Shown here: positions 53,729-63,946 of the stretch, in pieces
How the letters are laid out: each line of letters opens with the position of its first letter
How positions within the stretch are numbered: position 1 is the stretch's first letter
From: Ferrovibrio sp964218355
GTDB taxonomy: Bacteria > Pseudomonadota > Alphaproteobacteria > Ferrovibrionales > Ferrovibrionaceae
DNA length: 64,000 bases
NCBI RefSeq assembly: GCF_964218355.1
Contig: NZ_CAXPMC010000021.1
Coordinates: 260,944-324,943 of the forward strand
Direction of reading: 5' to 3'
The notes under the pieces: model-generated
The model's input: the letters and a program-made list of their open reading frames with translations, nothing else
What the model was told of the DNA's origin: nothing
Database searches by the model: none
Made by a program: the position numbers and the translations under genes

Positions 53729-55648
53729 CTAGGCGCGGGCGGGCAGTTCGGCGGCACGCCCCAGGGCCGAGAGGGCCATGGCGACGATCTGCGGCGCGTT
53801 CAGTCCGGCCTCGTCATACTGCTTCGCCGGGCTGTCATGGTCGATGAAGCGGTCGGGCAGCACCAGCGGCCGCACCTTCAGCCCATGATCGAGCAGGCCG
53901 TCGAGGCTGAGGAACTGCAGCACCTGGCTGCCGAACCCGCCGACCGACCCTTCTTCGAGGGTGATCAGCACCTCGTGATGGCGGGCCAGCTGGCGCACCA
54001 GGTCGGTATCCAGCGGTTTGCAGAACCGCGCATCGGCCACCGTCGCCGGCAGGCCGCGGGCGGCCAGGTCCTCGGCCGCCTTCAGCGCCTCATGCAGATG
54101 CGCGCCAAAGGACAGGATCGCAATCGATGCGCCCTCGCGCAGCACGCGGCCTTTTCCGAGCGGCAGAACCTCGCCCCGCTCGGGCAGCACGATTCCGGTG
54201 CCTTCGCCGCGCGGATAGCGGAAGGCGCTGGGCCGGTCGTCGATGGCGGCGGCGGTTGCCACCATATGCATCAGCTCGGCCTCGTCGGCGGCGGCCATCA
54301 GCACCATGTCGGGCAGGCAGCCGAGATAGGCGATGTCGAAACTGCCGGCGTGGGTCGCGCCGTCGGCGCCGACCAGGCCGGCACGGTCGATGGCGAAGCG
54401 CACGGGCAGCTTCTGGATCGCCACGTCATGCACCACCTGGTCATAGGCACGCTGCAGGAAGGTGGAATAGATCGCGCAGAAGGGCTTGAAGCCCTCGCAG
54501 GCCATGCCGGCAGCAAAGGTCACCGCATGCTGCTCGGCGATGCCGACATCGAAGGTGCGGTCGGGAAAGCGCCTCCCGAACAGATCGAGCCCGGTACCCG
54601 AGGGCATCGCCGCAGTAATCGCGACGATCCTGTCGTCGCGCTCGGCCTCGGCAACCAGGCTCTGGGCGAACACCTTCGTGTAGCTGGGCGGGCCGGCCTT
54701 GGGCTTGGCCTGGGCGCCGGTGACGACATCGAATTTGGCAACGCCGTGATACTTGTCGTCGGCCGCCTCGGCCGGGGCATAGCCCTTGCCCTTCTGGGTG
54801 ACGGCATGGATCAGCACCGGGCCGGGCGGCTCGTTGTCGCGGATATTCTTCAGCACCGGCACCAGATGCTCGAGATTGTGGCCGTCGACCGGGCCGACAT
54901 AATAGAAACCCAGCTCCTCGAACAGGGTGCCGCCGGTGACCATGCCGCGGGCATATTCCTCGGCCTTCTCGGCGGCCGAAGCCAGGCTGCGCGGCAGGAT
55001 CTTGTTGCCGAACTGCTTGGCCAGCTGGCGCAGGCCCATATAGGAGCGCGAGGACAGCAGCCGCGACAGATAGGCGCTCATGGCACCCACCGGCGGCGCG
55101 ATCGACATGTCGTTGTCGTTGAGGACGACGATCAGCCGCGAATCCATCGAACCGGCATTGTTCATCGCCTCGTAGGCCATGCCGGCCGACATGGCGCCGT
55201 CGCCGATCACGCAGATGACGTTGTTCTTCTCGCCCTTCAGGTCGCGCGCCACCGCCATGCCGAGGCCGGCCGAAATCGAGGTCGAGGAATGCGCGGCACC
55301 GAAGGGATCGTATTCGCTCTCGCTGCGGCGGGTGAAGCCGCTGAGGCCGCCACCCTGGCGCAGCGTGCGGATGCGGTCGCGCCGCCCGGTCAGGATCTTG
55401 TGCGGATAGGCCTGATGGCCGACATCCCAGATCAGCTTGTCGTCGGGCGTGGCGAAGACATGATGCAGGGCCACCGTCAGTTCGACCACGCCCAGCCCGG
55501 CGCCGAGATGGCCGCCGGTCACCGAGACGGCATCGACCATCTCGCGACGGACCTCGTCGGCAAGCTGTTTGAGCTGGTCGATATCGAACTGCCGGATATC
55601 CGCCGGCGTCCGCACCAGATCTAGCAGGGGTGTGCGGTTGCTGATCAT
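53729..55648 (-). CDS. dxs: 1-deoxy-D-xylulose-5-phosphate synthase
   Basis: This enzyme joins pyruvate and glyceraldehyde 3-phosphate in the first step of the MEP isoprenoid route; it is thiamine diphosphate dependent. It is 639 aa, the usual length. DVGHQAYPHKILTGRRDRI (75-93) and the ThDP motif GDGAMSAG (149-156) with following NN are in the first domain. DVGIAEQHAVTFAAGMACEG carries the catalytic Glu, and FRYPRGEGTG the substrate-binding arginines. It lies 17 bases after ispA, so two isoprenoid genes are cotranscribed. Confidence 0.97.
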   Translation of the reverse strand: MISNRTPLLDLVRTPADIRQFDIDQLKQLADEVRREMVDAVSVTGGHLGAGLGVVELTVALHHVFATPDDKLIWDVGHQAYPHKILTGRRDRIRTLRQGGGLSGFTRRSESEYDPFGAAHSSTSISAGLGMAVARDLKGEKNNVICVIGDGAMSAGMAYEAMNNAGSMDSRLIVVLNDNDMSIAPPVGAMSAYLSRLLSSRSYMGLRQLAKQFGNKILPRSLASAAEKAEEYARGMVTGGTLFEELGFYYVGPVDGHNLEHLVPVLKNIRDNEPPGPVLIHAVTQKGKGYAPAEAADDKYHGVAKFDVVTGAQAKPKAGPPSYTKVFAQSLVAEAERDDRIVAITAAMPSGTGLDLFGRRFPDRTFDVGIAEQHAVTFAAGMACEGFKPFCAIYSTFLQRAYDQVVHDVAIQKLPVRFAIDRAGLVGADGATHAGSFDIAYLGCLPDMVLMAAADEAELMHMVATAAAIDDRPSAFRYPRGEGTGIVLPERGEVLPLGKGRVLREGASIAILSFGAHLHEALKAAEDLAARGLPATVADARFCKPLDTDLVRQLARHHEVLITLEEGSVGGFGSQVLQFLSLDGLLDHGLKVRPLVLPDRFIDHDSPAKQYDEAGLNAPQIVAMALSALGRAAELPARA

Positions 55649-55664
55649 CGCTGATCCGATCGTC

Positions 55665-56582
55665 TCACGAGCGGCGGGTTATAACAAACTCGGCCAAGGC
55701 CTGTAAAATGGCCGCGGCCGGACCAAATTCGGCCAGTCTGGCCGTCGCCGCATTGGTTAACGTCTGCGCCCGGGTCCGGGCCTCGTCCGGCCCCAGCAGG
55801 CCCACGAAGGTGGCCTTGCCGGCGGCGGCATCCTTGCCGACCGCCTTGCCCAGCTCGGCGGCCGAGCCCTCATGGTCGAGAATATCGTCCGCGATCTGGA
55901 AGGCGACCCCCAGATCGGCGGCATAATCGCGCAAAACCGCCCTTTCGTCGGGCCCGGCCTGGCCCAGAATGGCGCCCGCCTCGGCGGCAAAGCGGATCAG
56001 GGCCCCGGTCTTCAGGGCCTGCAGCTCGGCGATTTCCGGGTAATTCAGCGGTCGTCCGCCGGCCGCACGCGCCTCGGCGGCCAGATCGATGGCTTGGCCG
56101 CCGACCATGCCGCGCGAACCCGCCGCCCGGGCCAGGCCCGCCACCAGATCGGCCTGCACCGCCGGGTCCGGATGGGTAGCCGGGTCGGCCAGCACGGCAA
56201 AGGCCAGGGCCTGCAGCCCGTCGCCGGCCAGCACGGCCGCCGCCTCGTCGAAGGCACGGTGGACGGTCGGCCGGCCACGGCGCAGGTCGTCGTCGTCCAT
56301 GCAGGGCAGGTCGTCATGCACCAGCGAATAGCAATGCAGCATCTCGATGGCGGCACCGGCCCGCAGGCTGCGGCCGCGCGGCACCCCGAACAGGTCGGCC
56401 GCCGCCACGGTCAGGAAGGGCCGCAGACGCTTGCCACCGCCAAGACAGGCATAGCGCATCGCCTCGTCCAGCCACGCCGTGCCGCCGGCCGGCTGCGGCA
56501 GCAGGGCATCCAGCTCGGCCTCGACGGCCGCCGCAATTTCCTGCATCGCCGCCGCCAGCGCCGGCGACGTTGCCGTGGTCAT
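55665..56582 (-). CDS. ispA: Farnesyl diphosphate synthase (polyprenyl synthetase)
   Basis: This enzyme makes geranyl and farnesyl diphosphate from IPP and DMAPP, 305 aa. The first Asp-rich motif is HDDLPCMDDDDLRRGRPT (from residue 89) and the second is IADDILDHEG. GGKRLRPFLTVAAADLFG and GGQAIDLAAEA are also conserved. The start MTTATSPALAAAM lies 5 bases after the xseB stop; the open frame upstream is xseB shadow. The xseB-ispA-dxs order is a classic bacterial arrangement. Confidence 0.95.
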   Translation of the reverse strand: MTTATSPALAAAMQEIAAAVEAELDALLPQPAGGTAWLDEAMRYACLGGGKRLRPFLTVAAADLFGVPRGRSLRAGAAIEMLHCYSLVHDDLPCMDDDDLRRGRPTVHRAFDEAAAVLAGDGLQALAFAVLADPATHPDPAVQADLVAGLARAAGSRGMVGGQAIDLAAEARAAGGRPLNYPEIAELQALKTGALIRFAAEAGAILGQAGPDERAVLRDYAADLGVAFQIADDILDHEGSAAELGKAVGKDAAAGKATFVGLLGPDEARTRAQTLTNAATARLAEFGPAAAILQALAEFVITRRS

Positions 56583-56587
56583 GGGTG

Positions 56588-56869
56588 TCAGTCCGCCTTG
56601 AAGGGCTGGGTGCCGGCAGCCTGGCCGTCGGCACCGACGACGATCTTCTCGATCTTCTCTTCGGCGGCCTTCAGCTTGGCCTCGCAATGGCGGCGCAGCA
56701 GGGCACCGCGGCCATAGAGGGCGATCGATTCCTCAAGATCGACGCGGCCGCTTTCCAGCTTGCCGACGATCTCGTCCAGCGCCTTCAGCGCCGCCTCGAA
56801 GCTCATCGCCGCGATGTCGGCGGGAATCGCCTCTGCGCCGCCTTCGGCTGTCTCCCGGGCCTTCGACAT
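56588..56869 (-). CDS. xseB: Exodeoxyribonuclease VII small subunit
   Basis: This is a 93-aa subunit of the single-strand exonuclease ExoVII. AMSFEAALKALDEIVGKLES and GRVDLEESIALYGRGALLRR are the whole conserved domain, followed by HCEAKLKAAEEKIEKIVVG. The large subunit XseA is not in the window, as is often the case. It is the first gene of xseB-ispA-dxs and divergent from the SYLF gene. Confidence 0.95.
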   Translation of the reverse strand: MSKARETAEGGAEAIPADIAAMSFEAALKALDEIVGKLESGRVDLEESIALYGRGALLRRHCEAKLKAAEEKIEKIVVGADGQAAGTQPFKAD

Positions 56870-57025
56870 GCCGCCTCCGTTTCACAAAGCCGCCACAGTT
56901 TACGGGTTGGCTGGTCCCCGAACAACCCGCCCTGCCGCAGATCGCTGCTGCGGGCGGGCCGCCGAAGCAATATCCTGCGGGTCCGGCTTTGCCAACCCGC
57001 CGGACGTGACATCATGGGGACCGCC

Positions 57026-57712
57026 ATGCAGACCCGCCGCACGCTTCTCGCCTCCGTTGCCGCCGGCAGCGCCATGCTGCTGCTGGCGCCGGGCATCGCC
57101 CGCGCCGCCAACGACCAGGGCCTGATCGACCAGGCCCGCGTCACCGTCGGCGACTTCACCGCCGATTCGCAGTTCACCGACATGCGGCGCCGGCTGGCCC
57201 GTGCCAAGGGTGTGCTGATCATTCCGCAGCTGCTGAAGGCCAGCTTCATCATCGGCGGCGAGGGTGGCTCCGGCGTGCTGCTGGCCAGGGGCCAGGCCGG
57301 CTGGAGCGAGCCGGCGATCTACACCCTGGGGGCCGGCTCGATCGGCCTGCAGATCGGCGGCGAAGCCTCGGAAGTGATGCTGCTGCTGATGTCGGACAAG
57401 GCGGTGGATGCCATCCTGCGCAACGAGTTCAAGCTGGGCGCCGACGCCACCGTGGCGGCCGGCCCCGTGGGCGCCGGCATCGAGGCTGCCACCACCAGCA
57501 ACCTGGGCGCCGATATCCTGTCCTATTCGCGCAGCAAGGGGCTGGCCGCCGGCGTCGCCATCGAAGGCGCGGTGATCACCGCACGCCACAGCCGCAACAC
57601 CGCCTATTACGGCAAGGCGGCGCATCCGCGCGCCATCCTCTACGAGAATGCGGTTGCCAATCCGGGCACCCAGCCGCTGCGCCAGGCGCTGGCCGCCGCC
57701 GAGATGCCGTGA
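57026..57712 (+). CDS. SYLF/Ysc84-domain lipid-binding protein, Tat-type signal
   Basis: This 228-aa protein starts MQTRRTLLASVAAGSAMLLL, a signal peptide with an Arg pair and cleavage near ARA. The rest fits the SYLF (DUF500/Ysc84) domain: FTDMRRRLARAKGVLIIPQL, GGEGGSGVLLARGQAGWSEP, LGAGSIGLQIGGEASEVMLL and GADATVAAGPVGAGIEAATT. Homologues bind phosphoinositides in eukaryotes; the bacterial role is unclear. GGGGA lies nine bases before this ATG, so it is chosen over an ATG four codons earlier. The stop overlaps the next gene's GTG start. Confidence 0.88.
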   Translation: MQTRRTLLASVAAGSAMLLLAPGIARAANDQGLIDQARVTVGDFTADSQFTDMRRRLARAKGVLIIPQLLKASFIIGGEGGSGVLLARGQAGWSEPAIYTLGAGSIGLQIGGEASEVMLLLMSDKAVDAILRNEFKLGADATVAAGPVGAGIEAATTSNLGADILSYSRSKGLAAGVAIEGAVITARHSRNTAYYGKAAHPRAILYENAVANPGTQPLRQALAAAEMP

Positions 57713-58140
57713 TTTCTGCCGCTACCCTGCGCGGCTATGCCGCCACCACCTATGGCATCGGCGGCAGGGGCGGCACGGCCATCGGCCTGCGCCTCGGCGC
57801 CGCCTGCCCGGATGCCGATGCGCTGCTGCGCCGGCTTGGGGCTGCGTCGCTGACCTGCCTGAATGCCTGGAATCCGCTGAGCCGGCCGCGGCCCGTCACC
57901 CGCAACATGGCGGCGCATCTGCGGCTGCAGCGCGACCTTGCCGCCCGCGGCCTGCGCGCCCTGCCCCATACCGGCGTGCCCGACAGCCCGCACTGGGCGC
58001 CGGAACCGGGCTTTGCCGTGCTGGACCTGGATGAAGAAAAGGCCATAGCGCTGGCTGAGCGCTATGGCCAATTCGGCATCGTGCAGTATCGGCGCGGCGG
58101 GGTGGCAGACCTGCTGCTCACCCGCCACGCCAGACGCTAG
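57709..58140 (+). CDS. DUF3293 domain protein
   Basis: This is a 143-aa protein starting at a GTG that overlaps the SYLF stop (GTGA), so it is translationally coupled. LRGYAATTYGIGGRGGTAIG, SLTCLNAWNPLSRPRPVTRN and IALAERYGQFGIVQY follow the DUF3293 pattern, in particular AWNP followed by a short helix. No catalytic residues are recognised and no function is known. It ends 5 bases from the convergent thiolase gene. Confidence 0.8.
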   Translation: MISAATLRGYAATTYGIGGRGGTAIGLRLGAACPDADALLRRLGAASLTCLNAWNPLSRPRPVTRNMAAHLRLQRDLAARGLRALPHTGVPDSPHWAPEPGFAVLDLDEEKAIALAERYGQFGIVQYRRGGVADLLLTRHARR

Positions 58141-58144
58141 AGGA

Positions 58145-59329
58145 TCACGCGACCTCGAAGAGGCCGGCGCCGCCCTGGCCGCCACCGATGCACATGGTGA
58201 CCACCACGTATTTGACACCGCGGCGCTTGCCCTCGATCAGGGCATGGCCGGTCATGCGCGCGCCCGACATGCCGTAGGGATGGCCGATCGAGATGGCGCC
58301 GCCATTGACGTTCAGCCGCTCCTGCGGGATGCCGAGCTTGTCGCGGCAGTACAGCACCTGCACGGCGAAAGCCTCGTTCAGCTCCCACAGGCCGATATCG
58401 TCCATCTTCAGGCCGAAACGCTGCAGCAGCTTAGGCACGGCATAGACCGGGCCGATGCCCATCTCGTCCGGCTCGCAGCCGGCCACCGCCATGCCGCGGT
58501 AATAGCCGAGCGGCTTCAGCCCGCGCTTCTCGGCCAACTTGGCTTCCATCACCACGCTGGCCGAAGCGCCATCCGAGAGCTGGCTGGCATTGCCGGCGGT
58601 GATGAAATGGCCGGGACCACGCACCGGCTGCAGCGAGGCAAGCCCCTCGAGATTGGTCTCGGGCCGGTTGCCCTCGTCCTTGGCCAGCGCGACATCCTTG
58701 TAGGAGACTTCCTTGGTTTCCTTGTTGACGACCGCCATCTTGGTCGGCATCGGCACGATCTCGTCGTCGAACTTGCCGGCCTGCTGGGCCGCCGCGGTGC
58801 GCTTCTGGCTTTCCAGCGCGTATTCGTCCTGCGCCTCACGGCTGATGCCGTAGCGCTTGGCCACGGTCTCGGCGGTGTCGATCATCGCCATGTAGATTTC
58901 CGGCTTGTTCTTCATCAGCCATTCGTCGCGGGAGCGGAAGGTGTTCATATGCTCGTTCTGCACCAGCGAGATCGACTCGAGGCCGCCGCCCACCGCGACC
59001 GGCACATTGTCGTGGATCACCTGCTTGGCCGCGGTGGCGATCGCCATCAGGCCCGAGCCGCACTGGCGGTCGAGGCTCATGCCGGCAACCGAGACCGGCA
59101 GGCCGGCGGCGACGGCGCAGTGCCGCGCGATGTTGCCGCCGGTCGAGCCCTGCTGCAGGGCGGCGCCCATCACCACGTCGTCGACCTCGGCCGGGTCGAT
59201 GCCGGCGCGCTTGACGGCCTCGCGGATCGCATGGGCGCCGAGGCTGGCGGCGTCGGTGTTGTTGAAGGCGCCGCGATAGGCCTTGCCGATCGGGGTGCGG
59301 GCGGTGGAGACGATGACGGCTTCACGCAT
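58145..59329 (-). CDS. Acetyl-CoA C-acyltransferase (thiolase)
   Basis: This enzyme cleaves 3-ketoacyl-CoA or condenses acetyl-CoA, 394 aa. The nucleophilic Cys is C90 in SLDRQCGSGLMAIATA. The conserved His is in NGGAISIGHPYGMSGARM and the second catalytic Cys in VVTMCIGGGQGGAGLFE. GGAGG precedes the ATG. It lies in a catabolic cluster with an acyl-CoA dehydrogenase, an aminotransferase and MeaB on the same strand, which suggests degradation of a branched or odd-chain acyl-CoA or amino acid carbon. The exact chain length preference cannot be read. Confidence 0.94.
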   Translation of the reverse strand: MREAVIVSTARTPIGKAYRGAFNNTDAASLGAHAIREAVKRAGIDPAEVDDVVMGAALQQGSTGGNIARHCAVAAGLPVSVAGMSLDRQCGSGLMAIATAAKQVIHDNVPVAVGGGLESISLVQNEHMNTFRSRDEWLMKNKPEIYMAMIDTAETVAKRYGISREAQDEYALESQKRTAAAQQAGKFDDEIVPMPTKMAVVNKETKEVSYKDVALAKDEGNRPETNLEGLASLQPVRGPGHFITAGNASQLSDGASASVVMEAKLAEKRGLKPLGYYRGMAVAGCEPDEMGIGPVYAVPKLLQRFGLKMDDIGLWELNEAFAVQVLYCRDKLGIPQERLNVNGGAISIGHPYGMSGARMTGHALIEGKRRGVKYVVVTMCIGGGQGGAGLFEVA

Positions 59330-59458
59330 TTCGGGTTTCCTCCGTTATACCGGTCTGGCCGGCACGCTAGCGCCAAACTTTTTGCGGCGCAAACCTTCCG
59401 CAGGGCTGCCGTTACGGCAGGTGACGCCCGCGTAAACCTGCCTGCGTAAACCTGCCGC

Positions 59459-60610
59459 TTACGCGGCCGGCCAGCGCTTGGCGATTTCCTCCAGCATCAC
59501 CTCGGTGGCGCCGCCGCCGATCGGGTGGATGCGGGCATCGCGGGCCATGCGCTCGATCTCGCTCTCCCGCAGGTAACCGGCGCCGCCATGGAACTGCAGG
59601 CAGTCATACATCACCGCCGTGACCAGCTCGCCGCACAGAGCCTTGACCATCGAGACCTCGCGCACGGCATCGCGGCCCTGATCGCCGAGCCAGGCGGCAT
59701 GATAGACCAGCTGACGGGCGGCCTCGGTGCGCGCCTCCAGCATGGACAGCCGCTGGCGGATCGCCTGCTTGTCGGCCAGCACGCCGCCGAAAGCCTTGCG
59801 GGTGACGACATACTGCCGGGTGATCTCCAGCGCGCGGCGGCATTCGCCCACCGCCATCGCGCCCAGCACCAGCCGCTCGTTCTGGAAGTTGCGCATGATG
59901 GCGTAGAAGCCGCGGTTTTCCTCGCCAAGCCGGTTCTCCGCCGGCACCCGGCAGTTGTCGAACACCAGCTCGGCCGTGTCGGAACACAGCCAGCCGTGTT
60001 TCCGCAAGGAGCGGCCGACGCTGAAGCCCGGCGTGCCTTTCTCGACGGCGAAGATCGAGATGGCGCGCGAGCCTTTCGCCTCCGGATCGGTCTTGGCGGC
60101 GACGAAATACAGGTCGGCATGCACGCCATTGGTGATGAACATCTTGGCTCCGTTCAGCACGTAATGGTCGCCGTCGCGCTTCGCCCGGGTGCGGATCGCC
60201 GCCACGTCCGAGCCGGCATCGGGCTCGGTGACGGCCACCGCGGTGATCAGCTCGCCGGCGATCACCTTCGCGAACCAGCGGTCGAGCTGCGCCGGGCTGC
60301 CGGCATGGGCCAGATGCGGCGAGGCCATGTCGGTATGCACCAGCACGGTGGCGGAAAAGCCGCCGAAGCCCGAGCGGCCGCATTCCTCGGCGAGAATGGC
60401 CGAGGCGATCAGGCCCTGCTCGCTGCCGCCATAGGCTTCCGGATACTTGATGCCGAACAGGCCGAGCGCGCCCATCCGGCGCAGCACGTCGCGCGGCACC
60501 ATGCCGGCCTCTTCCCAGGCGGCGCCATGGGGCCGCACCTCGTTGTCGATGAAGCGGGCGATCTGCTCACGCAGCGCGGCGTGGTCCCCGCTTTCGTAAA
60601 TCAGCATCAT
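59459..60610 (-). CDS. Acyl-CoA dehydrogenase
   Basis: This flavoprotein introduces a 2,3-double bond into acyl-CoA, 383 aa. AVTEPDAGSDVAAIRTRAKR and YVLNGAKMFITNGVHADLYF are the FAD/substrate-binding signatures, and FHGGAGYLRESEIERMARDA with IGGGATEVMLEEIAKR the C-terminal pattern. The base Glu position is not certain: in this long-chain-like type it can be the Glu of YGGSEQG or of ATEVMLEE. GGAGGAACC precedes the ATG. It lies between the thiolase and aminotransferase genes with spacers of 130 and 36 bases. Confidence 0.93.
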   Translation of the reverse strand: MMLIYESGDHAALREQIARFIDNEVRPHGAAWEEAGMVPRDVLRRMGALGLFGIKYPEAYGGSEQGLIASAILAEECGRSGFGGFSATVLVHTDMASPHLAHAGSPAQLDRWFAKVIAGELITAVAVTEPDAGSDVAAIRTRAKRDGDHYVLNGAKMFITNGVHADLYFVAAKTDPEAKGSRAISIFAVEKGTPGFSVGRSLRKHGWLCSDTAELVFDNCRVPAENRLGEENRGFYAIMRNFQNERLVLGAMAVGECRRALEITRQYVVTRKAFGGVLADKQAIRQRLSMLEARTEAARQLVYHAAWLGDQGRDAVREVSMVKALCGELVTAVMYDCLQFHGGAGYLRESEIERMARDARIHPIGGGATEVMLEEIAKRWPAA

Positions 60611-60646
60611 GGTTCCTCCGGATCATTTTTATTCTCTTTTGCTGTC

Positions 60647-61836
60647 TTACTTCAGATGCGGCACCAGCCGCTCCAGTGCCTGCGACAGTTTCGGCAGCGA
60701 GGCCGCGTAGCACAGCCGGATGCGGCCCTCGCCGGCCGGTCCGAAGGCGATGCCCGGCGCCAGGCCGACCTTGGCCTTCGGCAGCAGGTCGAGGCAGAAG
60801 CGCAGCGAATCCTTCAGGCCATCCAGCGCGAAGAAGGCATAGAAGGCGCCTTCCGGTCTGCCGAGCCGCACGCGCGGCAGCGGCGCCAGCGCCTGGTAGA
60901 CCAGGTCGGCGGCGCGGCCGTAGCGCTCGGCCAGGCTGTCGACATAGGCATCGCCCTCGTTCAGCGCCGCCACCGCGCCCCACTGGGCGAAGGCATTCGA
61001 GCAGGAGACGTTGAACTCGGTCATCTTCTCGATGGCCTCGGCAAGATCGGGCCGGGTGACCACCCAGCCGAGCCGCCAGCCGGTCATCGACCAGCTTTTC
61101 GAAAACGAATTGATGACGATCACGGCATCGTCGGGTTCGGCCAGGGTGTAGAAGCTGGGCGCGTGGCTGCGGCCCGGCACCCGCGCGGCGCCATAGGCGA
61201 TGCGGCCATAGACCTCGTCGGACAGGATCCACAGGCCGCGGGCGCGGGCGAAATCGAGGATCGCCTTCAGCTCGGCCTCGCTCGCCACCCAGCCGGTGGG
61301 ATTGCCCGGGCTGTTCAGCATGATCAGCTTCGTCGTGTCGTCGCAGGCGGCGAACAGCCGGTCGAGATCCAGGGTCCAGCGGCCGTCTTCCTGCTGCTGC
61401 AGATAGACATCATGGACCTGCGCGCCCAGCGCCCGGATCGCCTCGCAGCCATTGGGCCAGATCGGGCCGATCACCGCGGCGCTGTCGCCCGCCTCCAGCA
61501 GGCATTGCAGGGTGATCATCAGCGCGCTCATGCCCGATGCCGTGGCGACGATGCGGTCCATCGGCACGTCGACGGCATAGGCGCGCTGCAGATAGGCGCG
61601 GATCGCCTCGCGCAGCGGCAGGATGCCGCGGTTCGGCGTGTAATAGGTCTCGCCCTTCGCCAGCGCGGCTGCTGCGGCATCGCGGATGAAGGCCGGCGTC
61701 GGCTCGTCGCCCTCGCCGGCCCAGAGCGGGATCAGCCCCTCGATGCCCTGGCCGGCATTGTAGACGGCGCGGATGCGCGAGGCCGGCAGGTTCAGGATGG
61801 TCGGGCGGATACGGGCTTGCCTCATCGGATCGCGAC

Positions 61837-61840
<4 letters not shown>
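60647..61840 (-). CDS. Class I/II PLP-dependent aminotransferase
   Basis: This is a fold-type I aminotransferase of 397 aa. NSPGNPTGWVASEAELKAIL and IVINSFSKSWSMTGWRLGWV hold the substrate-binding Asn and the PLP lysine; the Arg for the carboxylate is in EGRIRLCYAASLPKLSQALE. ALAKGETYYTPNRGILPLRE is typical of aspartate/aromatic-type enzymes. The start shares an ATGA with the meaB stop. The amino donor is unknown. Its place in an acyl-CoA cluster would suit the first step of amino acid breakdown. Confidence 0.92.
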
Positions 61841-62838
<998 letters not shown>

Positions 62839-62913
62839 TCCGGCACCTTACGCGCTATGTAGTCGCCCGAACAAGCCGGCTCCCCCTGAGCCGTCCCCGG
62901 CCCGGATTGTCCC

Positions 62914-63729
62914 ATGCAGAATACCAGCCTCCGCCATGCCCCCGCCGAACCGCGCCGCTACGGCGCCGTCAACTGGATCGGCCTGTGGACCCTGTATGTG
63001 AAGGAAGTGCAGCGGTTCGTGAAGGTGATCACCCAGACCGTGCTGGCGCCGGTGGTGACCACCCTGCTGTTCTTCGCCGTCTTCGCGCTGGCGCTGGGCG
63101 GCGCGGTGCGCCATGTGGGCGACCTGCCCTTCATCACCTTCCTGGCGCCGGGCCTGATCATGATGGCCACCACCCAGAATGCCTTTGCCAACACCTCCTC
63201 CTCGATCATGATCTCGAAGATCCAGGGCAACATCGTCGACATGCTGATGCCGCCGATCTCGGCCGGCGAATTCCTCGTCGCCTATGCCTTTGCCGGGGTG
63301 ACCCGCGGCCTGGTGGTGGCGGTGGCGGTGGGCGCCGCCATGTGGCCGTTCGCGCAGTTCGACATCGAATCCTGGGCGGCGACCCTGTATTTCGTGCTGG
63401 CCGGCTCGCTGGTGCTCAGCCTGGTCGGGATTCTTGCGGGGCTGTGGAGCGAGAAATTCGACCATCTGGCGGCGGTGACCAATTTCGTCGTCACGCCGCT
63501 GGCCTTCCTGTCGGGCACCTTCTATTCGGTCGAGCGGCTGCCGCCCTTCTGGTATGGCGTCGCCCATGCCGACCCGTTCTTCTACATGATCGACGGCGTG
63601 CGCTTCGGCATGACCGGCCATGCCGACAGCGACCCGGCTCTGGGCGCCCTGGTGCTGGCGGCCACGGCGGCGGCTTTGTGGGCCCTGTGCTACACCCTGC
63701 TGCGCCGCGGCTACCGCCTGCAGCCGTAA
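62914..63729 (+). CDS. ABC-2 type transporter permease
   Basis: This is a 271-aa membrane protein with six hydrophobic helices. LYVKEVQRFVKVITQTVLAP is the start of the ABC-2 domain, FLAPGLIMMATTQNAFANTS and QGNIVDMLMPPISAGEFLVA are family segments, and AFLSGTFYSVERLPPFWYGV plus NP-like region ADPFFYMIDGVRFGM match DrrB/YadH-type exporters. Its ATPase partner is not adjacent in the window and may lie elsewhere. The ribosome site is weak. It is divergent from meaB. Downstream lies the repeat region. Confidence 0.88.
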   Translation: MQNTSLRHAPAEPRRYGAVNWIGLWTLYVKEVQRFVKVITQTVLAPVVTTLLFFAVFALALGGAVRHVGDLPFITFLAPGLIMMATTQNAFANTSSSIMISKIQGNIVDMLMPPISAGEFLVAYAFAGVTRGLVVAVAVGAAMWPFAQFDIESWAATLYFVLAGSLVLSLVGILAGLWSEKFDHLAAVTNFVVTPLAFLSGTFYSVERLPPFWYGVAHADPFFYMIDGVRFGMTGHADSDPALGALVLAATAAALWALCYTLLRRGYRLQP

Positions 63730-63800
63730 ACAGACCCGGAAACATACGCCGGTATTCGCGGCCCGGTCCGCCCGGCTCCGCCGGAGCCAATTCCGTCCCA

Positions 63801-63940
63801 TTGCGGTTCGCGACGGTTCGTGACGGTTCGTGGCGGTTCATCATGGCTCGCCGGGGTTCGTTACGGTTCGCGGCGGTTCATTCCGGTTCGTCCCGGCTCG
63901 CAGCAGTTCATCCCGGTTCATTTCGGCTCACTCCATCTCG
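63801..63940. repeat. Degenerate tandem array of 10-bp units (consensus NNNCGGTTCG)
   Basis: Fourteen successive decamers run without a gap in the 10-base register from 63801. Examples are TTGCGGTTCG, CGACGGTTCG, TGACGGTTCG, TGGCGGTTCA, TTACGGTTCG and TTCCGGTTCG. The core CGGTTCG/A is best kept in the first ten units and decays towards CTCCATCTCG at the end. More degenerate units (GCCCGGTCCG, CCCGGCTCCG) may precede it from 63761. It is non-coding and lies after the ABC-2 permease. The period is one DNA helical turn, so the GGTTC cores are on one face. Confidence 0.85.
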
Positions 63941-63946
63941 TCGTCC

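Noticed and set aside
63801..63940. Decamer array as a CRISPR
   Set aside because: Units are 10 bp with no spacers and there are no cas genes, so it is a simple degenerate tandem repeat.
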